64,000 bases of DNA from Rhizobium nepotum 39/7 (GCF_000949865.1 NZ_JWJH01000005.1:62001-126000), one strand, 5' to 3'; counted from the stretch's first letter, positions 1-9,636 are shown. Translations and numbers: made by a program. Notes: a model not told the origin generated them from the sequence alone.

Positions 1-1
1 T

Positions 2-478
2 GGTTTTGCGGAAGGCAGCGGTTTCGCAGCCGTGGTTTCGTCCGAGCGCGATGGACGCCGGGTTTATCTGGCACTTGCCGGCATCGCCGATGACAAGACG
101 CGGCAGGAAGAGGCCCGCCGGGTGGTGGACTGGGGGCTGACTGCCTTCGAAAAACGCCATCTTTTCGCGAGAGACGAAGCTGTCGGTTCCGTCAGCGTTT
201 ATGGCGGCGATGTCTCGCATATCGACCTGTCAGCGAAAGAAGACGTCAGCGTGCTGGTGCCGGTCAACAATCCGGAGCGGATTTCCGGGCGGATCGTTTA
301 TCGCTGGCCGTTGAATGCGCCGTTGGACAGCGGCGCAAATGCCGGAACGCTGAAAATTTATTCCGGCGAGCGTCTGTTGCGAGAAGTGCCGCTTTATACG
401 AAGGCGGCGGTCGGCAAGGGCACGCTGACCCAGAATGCGGCAGGTGCGCTCAAGGAATTGCTGCTGTTCTGGCTTTGA
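2..478 (+). CDS. D-alanyl-D-alanine carboxypeptidase (PBP5/6 type), C-terminal part
   Basis: This is the 3' end of a gene that begins before the window; the frame is open from base 2. The roughly 158 visible residues match the region just after the catalytic domain of DacC/DacF-type penicillin-binding proteins (GVRVYLALAGI-like strand, then RRVVDWGLTAF) plus the C-terminal beta-sandwich domain. The family trims the terminal D-Ala from peptidoglycan pentapeptides in the periplasm. The SxxK, SxN and KTG motifs lie outside the window, so activity cannot be judged. The C terminus ends in a hydrophobic/aromatic stretch (LLLFWL). It lies 131 bp upstream of tmk on the same strand. Confidence 0.8.
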   Translation, partial: GFAEGSGFAAVVSSERDGRRVYLALAGIADDKTRQEEARRVVDWGLTAFEKRHLFARDEAVGSVSVYGGDVSHIDLSAKEDVSVLVPVNNPERISGRIVYRWPLNAPLDSGANAGTLKIYSGERLLREVPLYTKAAVGKGTLTQNAAGALKELLLFWL

Positions 479-524
479 TGCCGCTCCCGCAACCCGCAAC
501 TTTCCCTATGCTTTTGTTCAGGCA

Positions 525-567
525 CCGGATTTTCTGAAAAGCGCTTCACACTTTTCGGTTCGATGCT
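525..567. repeat. Degenerate rhizobial GAAAAG/CTTTTC intergenic palindrome
   Basis: The stretch carries GAAAAG and CTTTTC arms around a nine-base loop between the carboxypeptidase gene and tmk. It resembles the short AGAGCATTTC..GAAAAG-type palindromes found between rhizobial genes. It could alternatively be a weak terminator for the upstream gene, although no T-run follows. Confidence 0.4.
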
Positions 568-609
568 GTAAACAGGCATTTCAATATTTCTGAGAATTCC
601 TCACAGGAC

Positions 610-1290
610 GTGACATTGGCCGAAAAGACCGGATTGTTCATCAGCTTCGAGGGCGGCGAGGGTGCCGGCAAGTCGACGCAGATTCGCACGCTTGCCGAGG
701 CGCTTCGCGGCCGTGGTTTCGATGTGGTCGTGACGCGTGAGCCAGGCGGCTCACCGGGGGCGGAGGCCGTGCGACATGTTCTCCTGTCGGGTGCTGCCGA
801 ATCCTTCGGCGTGCGCATGGAGGCGATTCTTTTCGCGGCGGCGCGCAACGACCATGTCGAGGAAGTCATTCGCCCGGCACTGGAGAAGGGCGCAATCGTG
901 CTCTGCGACCGGTTTCTTGATTCCTCGCGTGTCTATCAGGGCACGACCGGCAATCTGGAGCCGGATTTCATCGAGACGCTGCAACGCGTTGCGATCGATG
1001 GCGTCGTGCCGGAACTGACATTGATCTTCGACATTGCCGCCGAAAAGGGTCTTGCCCGCGCCAGAAATCGTGCGGATGAGGGGGCGACGCCGGACCGGTT
1101 CGAAAAAGAGGAAATCGAGACCCACGAGAAGCGGCGGGAGGCCTATCTGGACATCGCGCTAGCCGAGCCGCGTCGCTGCCGGATCGTCAATGCCGACCAG
1201 CCGGCAGAAAAGGTGACGGAAGACGTCATGTCCTTTGTCGAGCCACTGCTCGAACGATTGGAAACTGCGACGGGCGCGGAGCATGAGTGA
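610..1290 (+). CDS. tmk: Thymidylate kinase
   Basis: dTMP kinase phosphorylates dTMP to dTDP in the cytoplasm for dTTP synthesis. The 226-residue protein has the P-loop EGGEGAGKS (residues 14-22), a DRF motif near residue 100 ([15 protein letters not shown]) and the length usual for the family. The start is GTG; a TTG two codons later is an alternative. The last eight bases overlap the start of holB (ATGAGTGA), which suggests translational coupling. This tmk-holB pairing is common in alphaproteobacteria. Confidence 0.95.
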   Translation: MTLAEKTGLFISFEGGEGAGKSTQIRTLAEALRGRGFDVVVTREPGGSPGAEAVRHVLLSGAAESFGVRMEAILFAAARNDHVEEVIRPALEKGAIVLCDRFLDSSRVYQGTTGNLEPDFIETLQRVAIDGVVPELTLIFDIAAEKGLARARNRADEGATPDRFEKEEIETHEKRREAYLDIALAEPRRCRIVNADQPAEKVTEDVMSFVEPLLERLETATGAEHE

Positions 1291-2308
1291 GGTTCAGGGC
1301 GTTCTCGAAGGCGCAATCGCGCCGCAGCAGAACACGAAACTTTTCGGGCACAAGGAAGTGGAAGCGTTTCTGGCGCAATCCTATCGTTCCGGCAAAGGCC
1401 ACCATGCCATTCTGATCGAAGGGCCGGAAGGCATCGGCAAGGCGACGCTTGCCTTTCGTTTCGCCAATCATGTGCTGAACCACCCCGATCCTGCCTCAGC
1501 ACCGGATTTCCTGGCCGATCCCGACCCTGAATCGCTTGTCAGCCGGCAGATCACCTCCGGTGCGTCGCATAATCTGCTGCATCTGACCCGTCCGGTGGAT
1601 GAAAAGACCGGCCGCGTCAAATCCGCTATTACGGTGGATGAGGTGCGGCGGGCAGGGCACTTCTTCTCGCAGACCTCGGGCACCGGCAACTGGCGGATCG
1701 TCATCATCGATCCAGCCGACGACCTCAACCGCAATGCCGCAAACGCCATTCTCAAAATACTGGAGGAGCCGCCCAAGCGGGCGATGTTCCTCGTTCTGTC
1801 GCATGCGCCGGGCAAATTGCTGCCAACTATCCGCTCGCGCTGCATGCCGCTCAGGCTGCTGCCGCTTTCGGATGCCGACATGGTGCAGAGCCTCGATCAT
1901 CTCGGCATCAGCGCCAGCGGCGAAAAACGCGACGTCCTGCTTTCCGGCTCCAAGGGCAGCGTCGCGCAGGCGCTGAAGCTGATGAATTACGGCGGCTCCG
2001 ACATCGTCGAGGCGCTCGCCTCGGTCATGGCGGCGGACGGGCCGGGCGCCCGCAAGCAGATGCACAAGCTGGCCGAGGTTCTGGCGCAGAAGGACGGCGA
2101 CATCGTTCTCGGCTTCTTCATGGAACATGTCACGGAGGAGCTGATGGCGCGGGCGCGGGCGGCGGCAATGGCGGGCGATATCGCGGCGGCAGAAAAACAC
2201 GCGCGCCTTTCCTCCACGCTTTCGGAACGTATTACCGTTGCGCAGGCCTATAATCTCGACAAGAAGCAGATGGTGCTTTCCATTCTGGAAGACATCCGCA
2301 GCGTGTGA
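1283..2308 (+). CDS. holB: DNA polymerase III subunit delta'
   Basis: This is the clamp-loader subunit that works with DnaX and HolA to place the beta clamp on DNA. The protein is 341 residues long. It begins with a RuvB-like AAA+ fold carrying a recognisable Walker A (GPEGIGKAT, residues 47-55), followed by the [16 protein letters not shown] and IRSRCMPL segments typical of HolB/DnaX. The ATG overlapping the tmk stop was chosen over an upstream in-frame ATG inside tmk because it fits the conserved N terminus. Co-transcription with tmk is likely. Confidence 0.93.
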   Translation: MSEVQGVLEGAIAPQQNTKLFGHKEVEAFLAQSYRSGKGHHAILIEGPEGIGKATLAFRFANHVLNHPDPASAPDFLADPDPESLVSRQITSGASHNLLHLTRPVDEKTGRVKSAITVDEVRRAGHFFSQTSGTGNWRIVIIDPADDLNRNAANAILKILEEPPKRAMFLVLSHAPGKLLPTIRSRCMPLRLLPLSDADMVQSLDHLGISASGEKRDVLLSGSKGSVAQALKLMNYGGSDIVEALASVMAADGPGARKQMHKLAEVLAQKDGDIVLGFFMEHVTEELMARARAAAMAGDIAAAEKHARLSSTLSERITVAQAYNLDKKQMVLSILEDIRSV

Positions 2309-2320
2309 GGCCCAAGAGAT

Positions 2321-2345
2321 CGTACGGAACGTACGCTTTTGCTTT
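2321..2345 (+). terminator. Possible weak terminator after holB
   Basis: A perfect CGTACG-GAA-CGTACG inverted repeat (2321-2335) is followed by CTTTTGCTTT. The stem is short and the T-run interrupted, so it may be only an attenuating hairpin between holB and metG. Confidence 0.35.
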
Positions 2346-2371
2346 CGCTGTTGCGAACAATCGTTTAAGAG

Positions 2372-2411
2372 CGGTCTATCCAAAAAAACAGCCTGTAAAG
2401 TCGATAGACCG
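2372..2411 (+). promoter_or_regulatory. Long-loop hairpin directly before the metG start codon
   Basis: CGGTCTATC (2372-2380) and GATAGACCG (2403-2411) are perfectly complementary and flank an A-rich 22-base loop. The 3' arm ends two bases before the metG ATG at 2414, where a ribosome binding site would lie; no clear Shine-Dalgarno sequence is visible. The arrangement suggests control of metG translation by RNA folding or by a protein, but this is inference from one sequence. Confidence 0.4.
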
Positions 2412-2413
2412 TC

Positions 2414-3964
2414 ATGACAGACAAGACACCTTTCTACATCACCACCGCGATCTCCTATCCTAACGGCAAGCCGCATATCGGCCACGCCTATGAACTGATC
2501 GCGACGGACGCCATGGCGCGCTTTCAGCGTCTGGATGGAATGGATGTTTTCTTCCTGACCGGCACCGACGAACACGGCCAGAAGATGCAGCAGACGGCGC
2601 GGGCGGAAGGCATTTCGCCGGAAGAGCTGGCGCAGCGCAATTCCGAGCAGTTCCGCGAGATGGGCAAGCTGCTCAACGCTTCGAACGACGATTTCATCCG
2701 CACCACGGAAGAACGTCACCACGAGACCTCGCGCAATATCTGGAACCTGATGGCCGATAGCGGCGACATCTACAAGGACAGCTATGCCGGCTGGTATTCC
2801 GTGCGCGACGAAGCCTATTACGGCGAGGACGAGACGGAGGTACGCGCCGATGGCGTTCGTTACGGGCCGCAGGGCACGCCCGTCGAATGGGTGGAGGAGG
2901 AGAGCTATTTCTTCAAGCTCTCCGAATACCAGGACAAGCTGCTGAAGCTCTACGAGGAAAACCCTGAATTCATCGGTCCGGCCGAACGTCGCAACGAAAT
3001 CGTCTCCTTCGTCAAATCTGGCCTCAAGGACCTGTCGATTTCCCGCACCACCTTCGACTGGGGCATCAAGGTTCCTAACGATCCGAAGCACGTCATGTAT
3101 GTCTGGGTCGATGCGCTGACCAACTACATCACCGCCACGGGTTATATCGAAGACAAAAACGGTCCGCGTGCGAAATACTGGCCCGCCGACGTGCATATCA
3201 TCGGCAAGGACATCATCCGCTTCCACGCGGTCTATTGGCCGGCTTTCCTGATGAGCGCAAAGCTGCCGCTGCCCAAGCGGGTCTATGCGCACGGCTTCCT
3301 GCTCAACAAGGGTGAGAAGATGTCGAAGTCGCTCGGCAACGTCGTCGATCCGGCCAATCTGGTCAACCATTTCGGTCTCGATCAGATCCGCTATTTCTTC
3401 CTGCGCGAAGTCTCCTTCGGCCAGGACGGCAGCTACAGCGAAGAGGGCATCGCCACCCGCATCAATGCCGATCTCGCCAATGGCATCGGCAATCTGGCCA
3501 GCCGTTCGCTGTCGATGATCGTCAAGAATTGCGATGGCCAGATCCCGACGCCCGGCGCGTTTAACGATGAAGACAAGGCGATGCTCGCCTCGGCCGATGG
3601 GCTACTTGAGATTTGCCGCGAGGAGATGGGCAAGCAGCTTGTCCACCGTGCGCTTGCGGCCATCATCGCCGTCGTCTCGGAAACCGACCGCTATTTCGCG
3701 TCACAGGAGCCATGGGCCCTGAAGAAGACCGATCCGGAACGTATGGGCACCGTGCTTTACGTGACGGCCGAAGTGGTGCGCCAGATCGGCATTCTCCTGC
3801 AACCCTTCATGCCCGGCTCCTGCGAAAAGCTGCTCGATCTGGTTGCGGCTGCCGCCGACAAGCGTGATTTTGCAGCACTCGGTGAGGCGGGTCGTCTGGT
3901 TCCGGGCACCCCGCTGGAAGCGCCGAAGCCGGTGTTCCCGCGTTACGTCGCACCGGAAGCGTGA
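2414..3964 (+). CDS. metG: Methionyl-tRNA synthetase
   Basis: It charges tRNA-Met with methionine. The 516-residue class I synthetase has the HIGH signature (residues 21-24), a connective-peptide domain lacking the zinc-knuckle cysteines (the shorter MetG2-like type), KMSKS at 302-306, and an alpha-helical anticodon-binding domain at the C terminus. There is no appended C-terminal tRNA-binding OB-fold domain. It is followed 11 bp later by tatD, so the two genes are probably co-transcribed. Confidence 0.96.
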   Translation: MTDKTPFYITTAISYPNGKPHIGHAYELIATDAMARFQRLDGMDVFFLTGTDEHGQKMQQTARAEGISPEELAQRNSEQFREMGKLLNASNDDFIRTTEERHHETSRNIWNLMADSGDIYKDSYAGWYSVRDEAYYGEDETEVRADGVRYGPQGTPVEWVEEESYFFKLSEYQDKLLKLYEENPEFIGPAERRNEIVSFVKSGLKDLSISRTTFDWGIKVPNDPKHVMYVWVDALTNYITATGYIEDKNGPRAKYWPADVHIIGKDIIRFHAVYWPAFLMSAKLPLPKRVYAHGFLLNKGEKMSKSLGNVVDPANLVNHFGLDQIRYFFLREVSFGQDGSYSEEGIATRINADLANGIGNLASRSLSMIVKNCDGQIPTPGAFNDEDKAMLASADGLLEICREEMGKQLVHRALAAIIAVVSETDRYFASQEPWALKKTDPERMGTVLYVTAEVVRQIGILLQPFMPGSCEKLLDLVAAAADKRDFAALGEAGRLVPGTPLEAPKPVFPRYVAPEA

Positions 3965-3975
3965 AGGCGACAACC

Positions 3976-4758
3976 ATGCTGATCGATACGCATTGCCATC
4001 TGGATTTTCCCGATTTCGAGGCTGAGCGCGACGATATCATCGCCCGCGCCCATGCGTCCGGCGTCGCCCAGATGGTGACGATCTCGACGCGGGTGCGCCG
4101 TCTGCCGGAGCTTTTGAAGATCGCGGAGAAATATCCGTCGGTTTTCTGCTCGGTCGGCACGCACCCCAACAATGCTGACGAAGAACTCGATATTTCGGCC
4201 GACGAGCTTGTGCGGCTGGCGGAAAGCCATGACAAGATCGTGGCGATCGGCGAGGCGGGGCTGGATTATTTCTACGACACGCAAAAGCCGGAAGACCAGA
4301 AAACCGGCCTCATTCGCCACATCGAGGCGGCAAGGAGGACGAAGCTTCCGCTCGTCATCCACAGCCGCAGCGCCGATGAGGACATGGTCGCTCTTCTGCG
4401 CGAGGAAAGCGGCAAGGGTGCCTTTCCCTTCATTCTACATTGCTTTTCCGCCGGTCCTGATCTCGCGAAAACAGGTGTCGAACTCGGGGGTTATGTGTCC
4501 TTTTCCGGCATTCTGACCTTCCCGAAATCGCAGGATATTCGCGATATCGCCGCCACCGTGCCGCTTGACAGGCTGCTGGTGGAAACCGATGCGCCCTATC
4601 TTGCACCGAAGCGCTGGCGCGGCAAACGCAACGAGCCTTCCTATGTCGTCAACACGGCGGAAGTTCTGGCCGAGGTGCACGGTGTTTCGTTTGATCGCAT
4701 GGCGGAAATCACCACCGAGAACGCCTTCCGCTGCTTTTCGAAGATGACAAGGGTGTAG
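3976..4758 (+). CDS. TatD family metal-dependent hydrolase
   Basis: TatD-type proteins are TIM-barrel metal-dependent nucleases (3'-5' DNA/RNA exonuclease activity in E. coli). The 260-residue protein opens with the metal ligands DTHCHLD (H6, H8) and has GEAGLDYFYD, a VIHSR strand, LHCFSAG and the final ETDAPYLAP motif. The ATG at 3976 was chosen over the GTG at 3961 because it places the first metal motif at the usual distance. It sits between metG and an MBL hydrolase gene, a neighbourhood widespread in this group. Confidence 0.9.
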   Translation: MLIDTHCHLDFPDFEAERDDIIARAHASGVAQMVTISTRVRRLPELLKIAEKYPSVFCSVGTHPNNADEELDISADELVRLAESHDKIVAIGEAGLDYFYDTQKPEDQKTGLIRHIEAARRTKLPLVIHSRSADEDMVALLREESGKGAFPFILHCFSAGPDLAKTGVELGGYVSFSGILTFPKSQDIRDIAATVPLDRLLVETDAPYLAPKRWRGKRNEPSYVVNTAEVLAEVHGVSFDRMAEITTENAFRCFSKMTRV

Positions 4759-4760
4759 GC

Positions 4761-5585
4761 GTGGCAATCTACCGTCGCCGCTTCACGGTTCTCGGATGCG
4801 CGTCCTCTCCCGGCGTGCCTCGAATCAACGGCGACTGGGGCGCATGCGACCCTGACAACCCCAGGAATCGGCGCACACGCGCGGCCTTCATGGTGGAGCA
4901 GATCGGGTCTGACGGCGGCAAGACCACCGTCGTCATCGATACCGGCCCCGATTTTCGCGAGCAGATGATCGCCGCGAAGGTGGAGGCGGTCGATGCGGTT
5001 CTTTACACCCATGCCCATGCCGACCATCTGCACGGCATTGACGATTTGCGCATCTATTTCGCCATCCAGCAGAGCCGTATTCCTATCTACGCGGATCCTG
5101 TCACCATGGCGCGCATAAGGGACGGTTTCGCCTATTGTCTGGAAACGCCTTCGGGCAGCAGCTATCCGCCGATCGTCGAACCCCGGATCATCGCCGATAT
5201 CGACGCGGCCCTGATCGTTGACGGGGCAGGCGGGCCGATACCATTCAACGTGCATATGCAGCAGCATGGCGACGTGCATTCGCTCGGCTTTCGCATCGGT
5301 GACGTCGCCTATTGCACCGATGTCAGCGATTTTCCGGCCGAAAGTCTGGGCAAGCTTGCCGGCCTCGATGTTCTCGTCATCGATGCGTTGCAGCACCGGT
5401 ATCATCCCAGCCACCTCTCGCTCGAACAGGCGCTCGGCTGGATCGAAAGATTGGCACCCAAAAGAGCGATCTTGACCCACATGCATATTCCGCTCGATTA
5501 TGACGCGGTGATGCGCGAAACGCCCGAACATGTTGAACCGGCTTACGACCAGATGCGTTTCGAAGTCGAAATCGAAGCACCCTAA
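4761..5585 (+). CDS. MBL-fold metallo-hydrolase (PhnP-like)
   Basis: This 274-residue metallo-beta-lactamase-fold protein carries THAHADHLHGIDD with metal ligands H84, H86, D88 and H89. The N-terminal LGCASSPGVPR and later YCTDVSDFP segments resemble the PhnP phosphodiesterase branch. No phn genes are nearby, so a carbon-phosphorus lyase role is not supported; the substrate is unknown. The start is GTG two bases after the tatD stop, which implies the same operon. Confidence 0.82.
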   Translation: MAIYRRRFTVLGCASSPGVPRINGDWGACDPDNPRNRRTRAAFMVEQIGSDGGKTTVVIDTGPDFREQMIAAKVEAVDAVLYTHAHADHLHGIDDLRIYFAIQQSRIPIYADPVTMARIRDGFAYCLETPSGSSYPPIVEPRIIADIDAALIVDGAGGPIPFNVHMQQHGDVHSLGFRIGDVAYCTDVSDFPAESLGKLAGLDVLVIDALQHRYHPSHLSLEQALGWIERLAPKRAILTHMHIPLDYDAVMRETPEHVEPAYDQMRFEVEIEAP

Positions 5586-5595
5586 AAGGAACAGC

Positions 5596-7377
5596 ATGTC
5601 GACCAGGCCTTTCCGTGCACCGAGTATGGCGAGCTTCTTCGACAATCTGCGCGCCAGCCGCCTGCGGGCGATGTTCCGGCGCGGCGAACTGGGGCTGGTG
5701 GTCCTTGCGGTTTTCATCGGCATTGCCGCAGGCCTTCTGGTGGCGCTGATCGGCGCGTTGAGCACGGCGCTGCATGTTCTGGTCTTCGGCGTCGAGCGGC
5801 TCAGCAGCAGCGATCTGTCCGGCTGGATCGTGTTTTTCGGGCCAATCATCGGCGGCATCGTGCTCGGCCTTGTCATCCTGTTTCTTTCGAAGACCCGCAA
5901 AAAGCCCATGGTCGACCCCATCGAGGCGAATGCGCTGCATGGCGGCCGCCTGTCGCTGACCGACAGCATCATCGTCTGCGTGCAGAACATCGTCTCCAAC
6001 GGTTTCGGCGCTTCGGTGGGGCTTGAAGCCGGTTATACGCAGATCGCCAGCGGCGTCGCATCGAAGATCGGTATCCAACTGAAACTGAGGCGAGGGGACA
6101 TGCGCATCCTCGTCGGCTGCGGCGCTGCGGGCGCCATCGCTGCGGCCTTTAACGCCCCTCTGACCGGAGCGTTTTACGCCATCGAACTCATCATCGGCAC
6201 CTATACCGTCGTGACGCTCGCGCCGCTTGTCGTGTCAGCCTTGGTGGCCAGTATCGTCGCGGGGCTTATCGGCGGCCACGGCCTGTCGATCGATATTTTC
6301 GACGCCGGCCGCGTGACGCCGCCGGATTATGTGCCGGCCATCTTTCTCGGCGTGGTTTGCGCCGCGATCGGCATCGTGCTGATGCAGACGGTCTCCCTTA
6401 TCGAGGAGACGGCCCGCAAAAGCGCCATTCCCGGCTGGCTGCGTCCAGCGATCGGGGGCGTGGCGGTTGGCGGTCTTGCGTTGATTTCGCCGCAGGTCCT
6501 GTCGAGTGGCCACGGCGCGCTCCATCTCAACATCGATGCCAACCTGACGATATACGGACTTGCCGGGCTTTTCCTGCTGAAGGCGGCGGCCAGCGCCATT
6601 TCCATCGGCTCGAATTTTCGCGGCGGCCTGTTTTTCGCCTCGTTGTTCATGGGCTCGCTGCTCGGCAAGATTTTTGCGATCTGTGCGCCTTATATCGGTT
6701 ACGGCTCGACATCGCCGATCGTCTATGCCGTGATCGGCATGAGCGCATTCGCCGCCGCCATCATCGGTGGCCCGTTGACAATGACGTTTCTGGCGCTGGA
6801 ACTGACCGGCGACTTTCAGATCACGGTTCTGGTGCTCGCCGCCGTCATCACCACCTCGCTCGTGGTGCGCACGACCTTCGGTTACTCCTTCGCAACCTGG
6901 CGTTTTCACCTGCGGGGCGAAAGCATTCGCAGCGCCCATGACATTGGCTGGATACGCGACCTGACGGTGGGCAAGATGATGCGCGCCGATATCCGCAAGG
7001 CCAATGTCAGCATTGGTCTTCCGGCCTTCAAGGAGAAATTCCCGCTCGGTTCGACGCAGCGCGTGATCATGACCCATGATGACGGGCGTTACGCCGGCAT
7101 CGTCCTTCTACCGGAAATCTACGCCGACCCGATGGATCGCGATCCGAGCAAGATCAGCCTCGAAACCTATCTGCGCTACAAGAATGACGCACTATTGCCG
7201 GCGATGAACGCACGTCAGGCAGCGGCAGCCTTCGACGCCACGGAAAGCGAAGCACTGGTCGTCGTCAACGACAAGATCGAAAACCGACCCGTTGGCCTGC
7301 TGACGGAAAGCCATACGTTGAGGCGTTACAGTGAAGAACTCGATCTGCGCCGCCGTGAAACGTCCGGCGAGCTGTAA
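5596..7377 (+). CDS. CLC-family chloride channel/antiporter
   Basis: This is a 593-residue integral membrane protein of the voltage-gated chloride channel family, with about ten hydrophobic segments between residues 30 and 430 and a soluble CBS-like tail. The region equivalent to GREGP reads GLEAGYTQ, so the gating glutamate is kept but the G-P pair is not; the later GGLFFASLFMG segment fits the GxFxP region. The first CLC motif (GSGIP) is replaced by a VDPIEANAL segment. The ATG at 5596 follows AAGGA and only ten bases separate it from the upstream stop. Whether it works as a channel or a H+/Cl- exchanger cannot be told. Confidence 0.85.
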   Translation: MSTRPFRAPSMASFFDNLRASRLRAMFRRGELGLVVLAVFIGIAAGLLVALIGALSTALHVLVFGVERLSSSDLSGWIVFFGPIIGGIVLGLVILFLSKTRKKPMVDPIEANALHGGRLSLTDSIIVCVQNIVSNGFGASVGLEAGYTQIASGVASKIGIQLKLRRGDMRILVGCGAAGAIAAAFNAPLTGAFYAIELIIGTYTVVTLAPLVVSALVASIVAGLIGGHGLSIDIFDAGRVTPPDYVPAIFLGVVCAAIGIVLMQTVSLIEETARKSAIPGWLRPAIGGVAVGGLALISPQVLSSGHGALHLNIDANLTIYGLAGLFLLKAAASAISIGSNFRGGLFFASLFMGSLLGKIFAICAPYIGYGSTSPIVYAVIGMSAFAAAIIGGPLTMTFLALELTGDFQITVLVLAAVITTSLVVRTTFGYSFATWRFHLRGESIRSAHDIGWIRDLTVGKMMRADIRKANVSIGLPAFKEKFPLGSTQRVIMTHDDGRYAGIVLLPEIYADPMDRDPSKISLETYLRYKNDALLPAMNARQAAAAFDATESEALVVVNDKIENRPVGLLTESHTLRRYSEELDLRRRETSGEL

Positions 7378-7461
7378 TGCCGTCTGCGGGTAAAATGACC
7401 TTTACCGTGTGCAGCACACTTGATCTTTTAGTTCCATAATATAGATTATGCGATCTTACCG

Positions 7462-8592
7462 TGTAGCGGGGTACATTCTATTTCCGAGTGCGACATGCCA
7501 ATAATTTCAATGGCTTCACTTTGGAGATTTTCGCATGCCCGGATGTTATTCGCAACTGACCCTCGCCGATCGGCGTCGACTTCATAGGCTTGTTGAGCGA
7601 AAAGTGCCGATCAACGAGATGGCACGCCAACTCGGTCGTCACCGCTCGACAATTTATCGGGAGATCCGTCGCAACACGTTCCGTGATCACGAACTCCCCG
7701 AGTACAGCGGCTATTTTCCCGTCATTGCCGACGAGATCACGCGTGAACGTCGGCGCCGGTTAAGAAAACTGCGGCGACACCCGAACCTGCGCAAGGAGGT
7801 CATCAAAAAACTGGAAGCACGCTGGTCGCCCGAGCAGATTGCCGGACGCCTGTTATCGGAGGGGTTAAGCCTTGTGCGTGTGTGTGCCGAGACCATCTAC
7901 CGGTTTATCTACAGCAAGGAAGACTATGCGCTCGGCTTGTATCAATATCTGCCGGAAGCGCGTCGAAGACGCCGCCCGCTTCACTCCAGAAAGCCGCGCA
8001 ACGGGGCATTTCCCGCCAGTCACCGCATCTCCCAAAGGCCTGATTTTATTGGAAACAGATCGCAATTCGGGCATTGGGAGGGCGACCTCATCGTCTTCGA
8101 GCGTCCGTTTGGACATGCCAATGTCACATCACTCGTCGAGCGCAAAAGCCGGTACACCGTTCTGATCAAAAACCCCAGCCGACACTCGCGGCCGATCATG
8201 GACAAGATCATCCGTGCATTCTCGTCCCTGCCCGCATTCGCGCGTCAGAGCTTCACCTTTGATCGGGGCACGGAGTTTGCTGCATTCCGGGCTCTGGAAG
8301 ATGGTATTGGTGCGCGCAGCTGGTTCTGCGATCCCAGTGCGCCCTGGCAGAAAGGTGCGGTGGAAAACACAAACAAGCGCATTCGCCGTTACCTGCCCTC
8401 CAATACAGACCTCAGCCAGATGTCACAGGCAACACTCAATCAGGTTGCACGCATCCTCAACGACCAGCCCAGAAAGTGCCTCGGCTACAGGACGCCTGCC
8501 GAGGTGTTCATGGAACATTTGCAGGAAAATGCATGATCCCCTACCCTGAAATACAGGCATGATGCACTTGGGGTAGGATGTCCACCGCAACA
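7462..8592 (+). mobile_element. IS30-family insertion sequence
   Basis: The element is about 1.13 kb with a single transposase gene. Imperfect terminal inverted repeats can be aligned: 7462-7498 on the left and 8557-8592 (reverse complement) on the right share about 27 of 37 positions, both tips starting TGTxGCGG. No clear target duplication is visible next to these tips. A TTACCGTGT direct repeat occurs at 7402-7410 and 7456-7464, the second overlapping the left tip. The element lies between the CLC gene and the PPOX gene and interrupts no obvious reading frame. Confidence 0.85.
7535..8536 (+). CDS. IS30-family transposase
   Basis: The 333-residue transposase appears intact. An N-terminal helix-turn-helix region (LTLADRRRLHRLV, then QLGRHRSTIYREIRRN) precedes a DDE catalytic core with D184 (GHWEGDLI), D243 (FDRGTEF) and E277 (WQKGAVENTNKRIRR). 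The 33 residues between the second D and the E match the DD(33)E spacing of IS30. The second motif reads DRG where most relatives have DNG. The start follows TTTGGAGA. It should be able to move its own element if expressed. Confidence 0.92.
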   Translation: MPGCYSQLTLADRRRLHRLVERKVPINEMARQLGRHRSTIYREIRRNTFRDHELPEYSGYFPVIADEITRERRRRLRKLRRHPNLRKEVIKKLEARWSPEQIAGRLLSEGLSLVRVCAETIYRFIYSKEDYALGLYQYLPEARRRRRPLHSRKPRNGAFPASHRISQRPDFIGNRSQFGHWEGDLIVFERPFGHANVTSLVERKSRYTVLIKNPSRHSRPIMDKIIRAFSSLPAFARQSFTFDRGTEFAAFRALEDGIGARSWFCDPSAPWQKGAVENTNKRIRRYLPSNTDLSQMSQATLNQVARILNDQPRKCLGYRTPAEVFMEHLQENA

Positions 8593-8640
8593 TTAAAGAT
8601 ATGGGTCGCGCCCAACACTTCCGTTTAAACCGGGTGCGCA

Positions 8641-9294
8641 CTAGTAAAGCGTCCGCTGGTAGTCTTTCTCCAGATCGTCGTCCATTTTCCGCATCTCATC
8701 CCTGTTGCTGGGTGCGCCTGTCGTTTCATCCAGAATAATCTTGATAAGTGACGGCATCTCGGAGCGATCCTGAAAATGATCCGGGCTCCATAAATGAGAC
8801 CGCCGAAATGCCTTGGCGCAATGCATGAAAACCTCGCTCACTCTGACGACTATCGCCAGTTTCGGAGCGCGGTCATTGATGCTCATGCTTTTCAGGAGTT
8901 CAGGGTCGGTTGCCAACGCCGCCTGCCCGTTCACGCGCAATGTATCGTCGAACCCCGGTATGACGAACAACAATCCGACGTTCGGATTGGCAATGATATT
9001 GGTCAACGTATCCAGCCGATTATTGCCCGGTCGATCCGGGATCGCGAGTGTGTGTTCATCAAGAACCTTGACGAACCCCGCAGGGTCGCCACGAGGGCTG
9101 ACATCGGCGCGTCCTTTCCCATTCTGGGTTCCGATGCACAGGAATGGTGAGCGCCTGATGAACTCCCGCGCGTGCTCGCCAATTGTGTCCTGACACTTCA
9201 ATATCGCGAGAGAATGGGTCGCCTCGAACAACCCTCGAAGCGACGGCTCATCCGTTATGGCGAATTCTGGATTGAGTTCGAATGCCGTCATCAT
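8641..9294 (-). CDS. PPOX-type flavoprotein (pyridoxamine 5'-phosphate oxidase family)
   Basis: This 217-residue protein has the split-barrel FMN-binding fold: PFLCIGTQNGKGRADVSPRG, LAIPDRPGNNRLDTLTNI and NPNVGLLFVIPG are the strands that contact FMN in this family. It most resembles the MSMEG_1061-type subgroup with an N-terminal helical extension. The reaction is unknown; relatives reduce or bind F420/FMN-linked substrates. The gene ends 48 bp from the IS30 right end and is monocistronic. Confidence 0.8.
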   Translation of the reverse strand: MMTAFELNPEFAITDEPSLRGLFEATHSLAILKCQDTIGEHAREFIRRSPFLCIGTQNGKGRADVSPRGDPAGFVKVLDEHTLAIPDRPGNNRLDTLTNIIANPNVGLLFVIPGFDDTLRVNGQAALATDPELLKSMSINDRAPKLAIVVRVSEVFMHCAKAFRRSHLWSPDHFQDRSEMPSLIKIILDETTGAPSNRDEMRKMDDDLEKDYQRTLY

Positions 9295-9636
9295 ACCCCA
9301 CCTTTTTCACGTTGCGCCGTTGTTCCCATCAGCTTTTCCAGACGGAACGGCCCGGCTGTTGCGGACCCGCCGAATGGCTGTTTTATTGGCTTTTCAGTGC
9401 CTTTCACGAATCTGATGTACGTACCTCATAAATATCGATATCGCACATTTCCATTCCGATCAAGGCGTGGAGCACGCACTGGGGGGGTTCGCGTTCGCGG
9501 TTACGGACGCTTCATGAAGGCGGTGCGTGTCACCGGGGTCGATCGGGAGCGGCTATGGACGCCTTCTACGGCGGGTAATTCTCCGTAGAAATATCGCAAG
9601 GGTCTGCACATTCAGGCCCTCGCCACTCAGCGACGC
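9295..9636. other. Intergenic stretch without a convincing gene
   Basis: This is the space between the start of the PPOX gene and the end of the glutathione S-transferase gene, both on the minus strand. An open plus-strand frame crosses it but has no family character and runs antisense into the PPOX gene. An AT-richer patch near 9415-9455 may hold the PPOX promoter. Nothing else is recognised. Confidence 0.5.

Noticed and set aside
1496-3370. Long open frame antisense to holB and metG
   Set aside because: It runs opposite two clearly conserved genes, its translation is rich in Arg/His/Gln without family character, and such frames are expected from high-G+C codon bias.
9172-9588. 138-codon plus-strand frame
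   Set aside because: It begins antisense to the PPOX gene and the part in the spacer has no ribosome site or family character.
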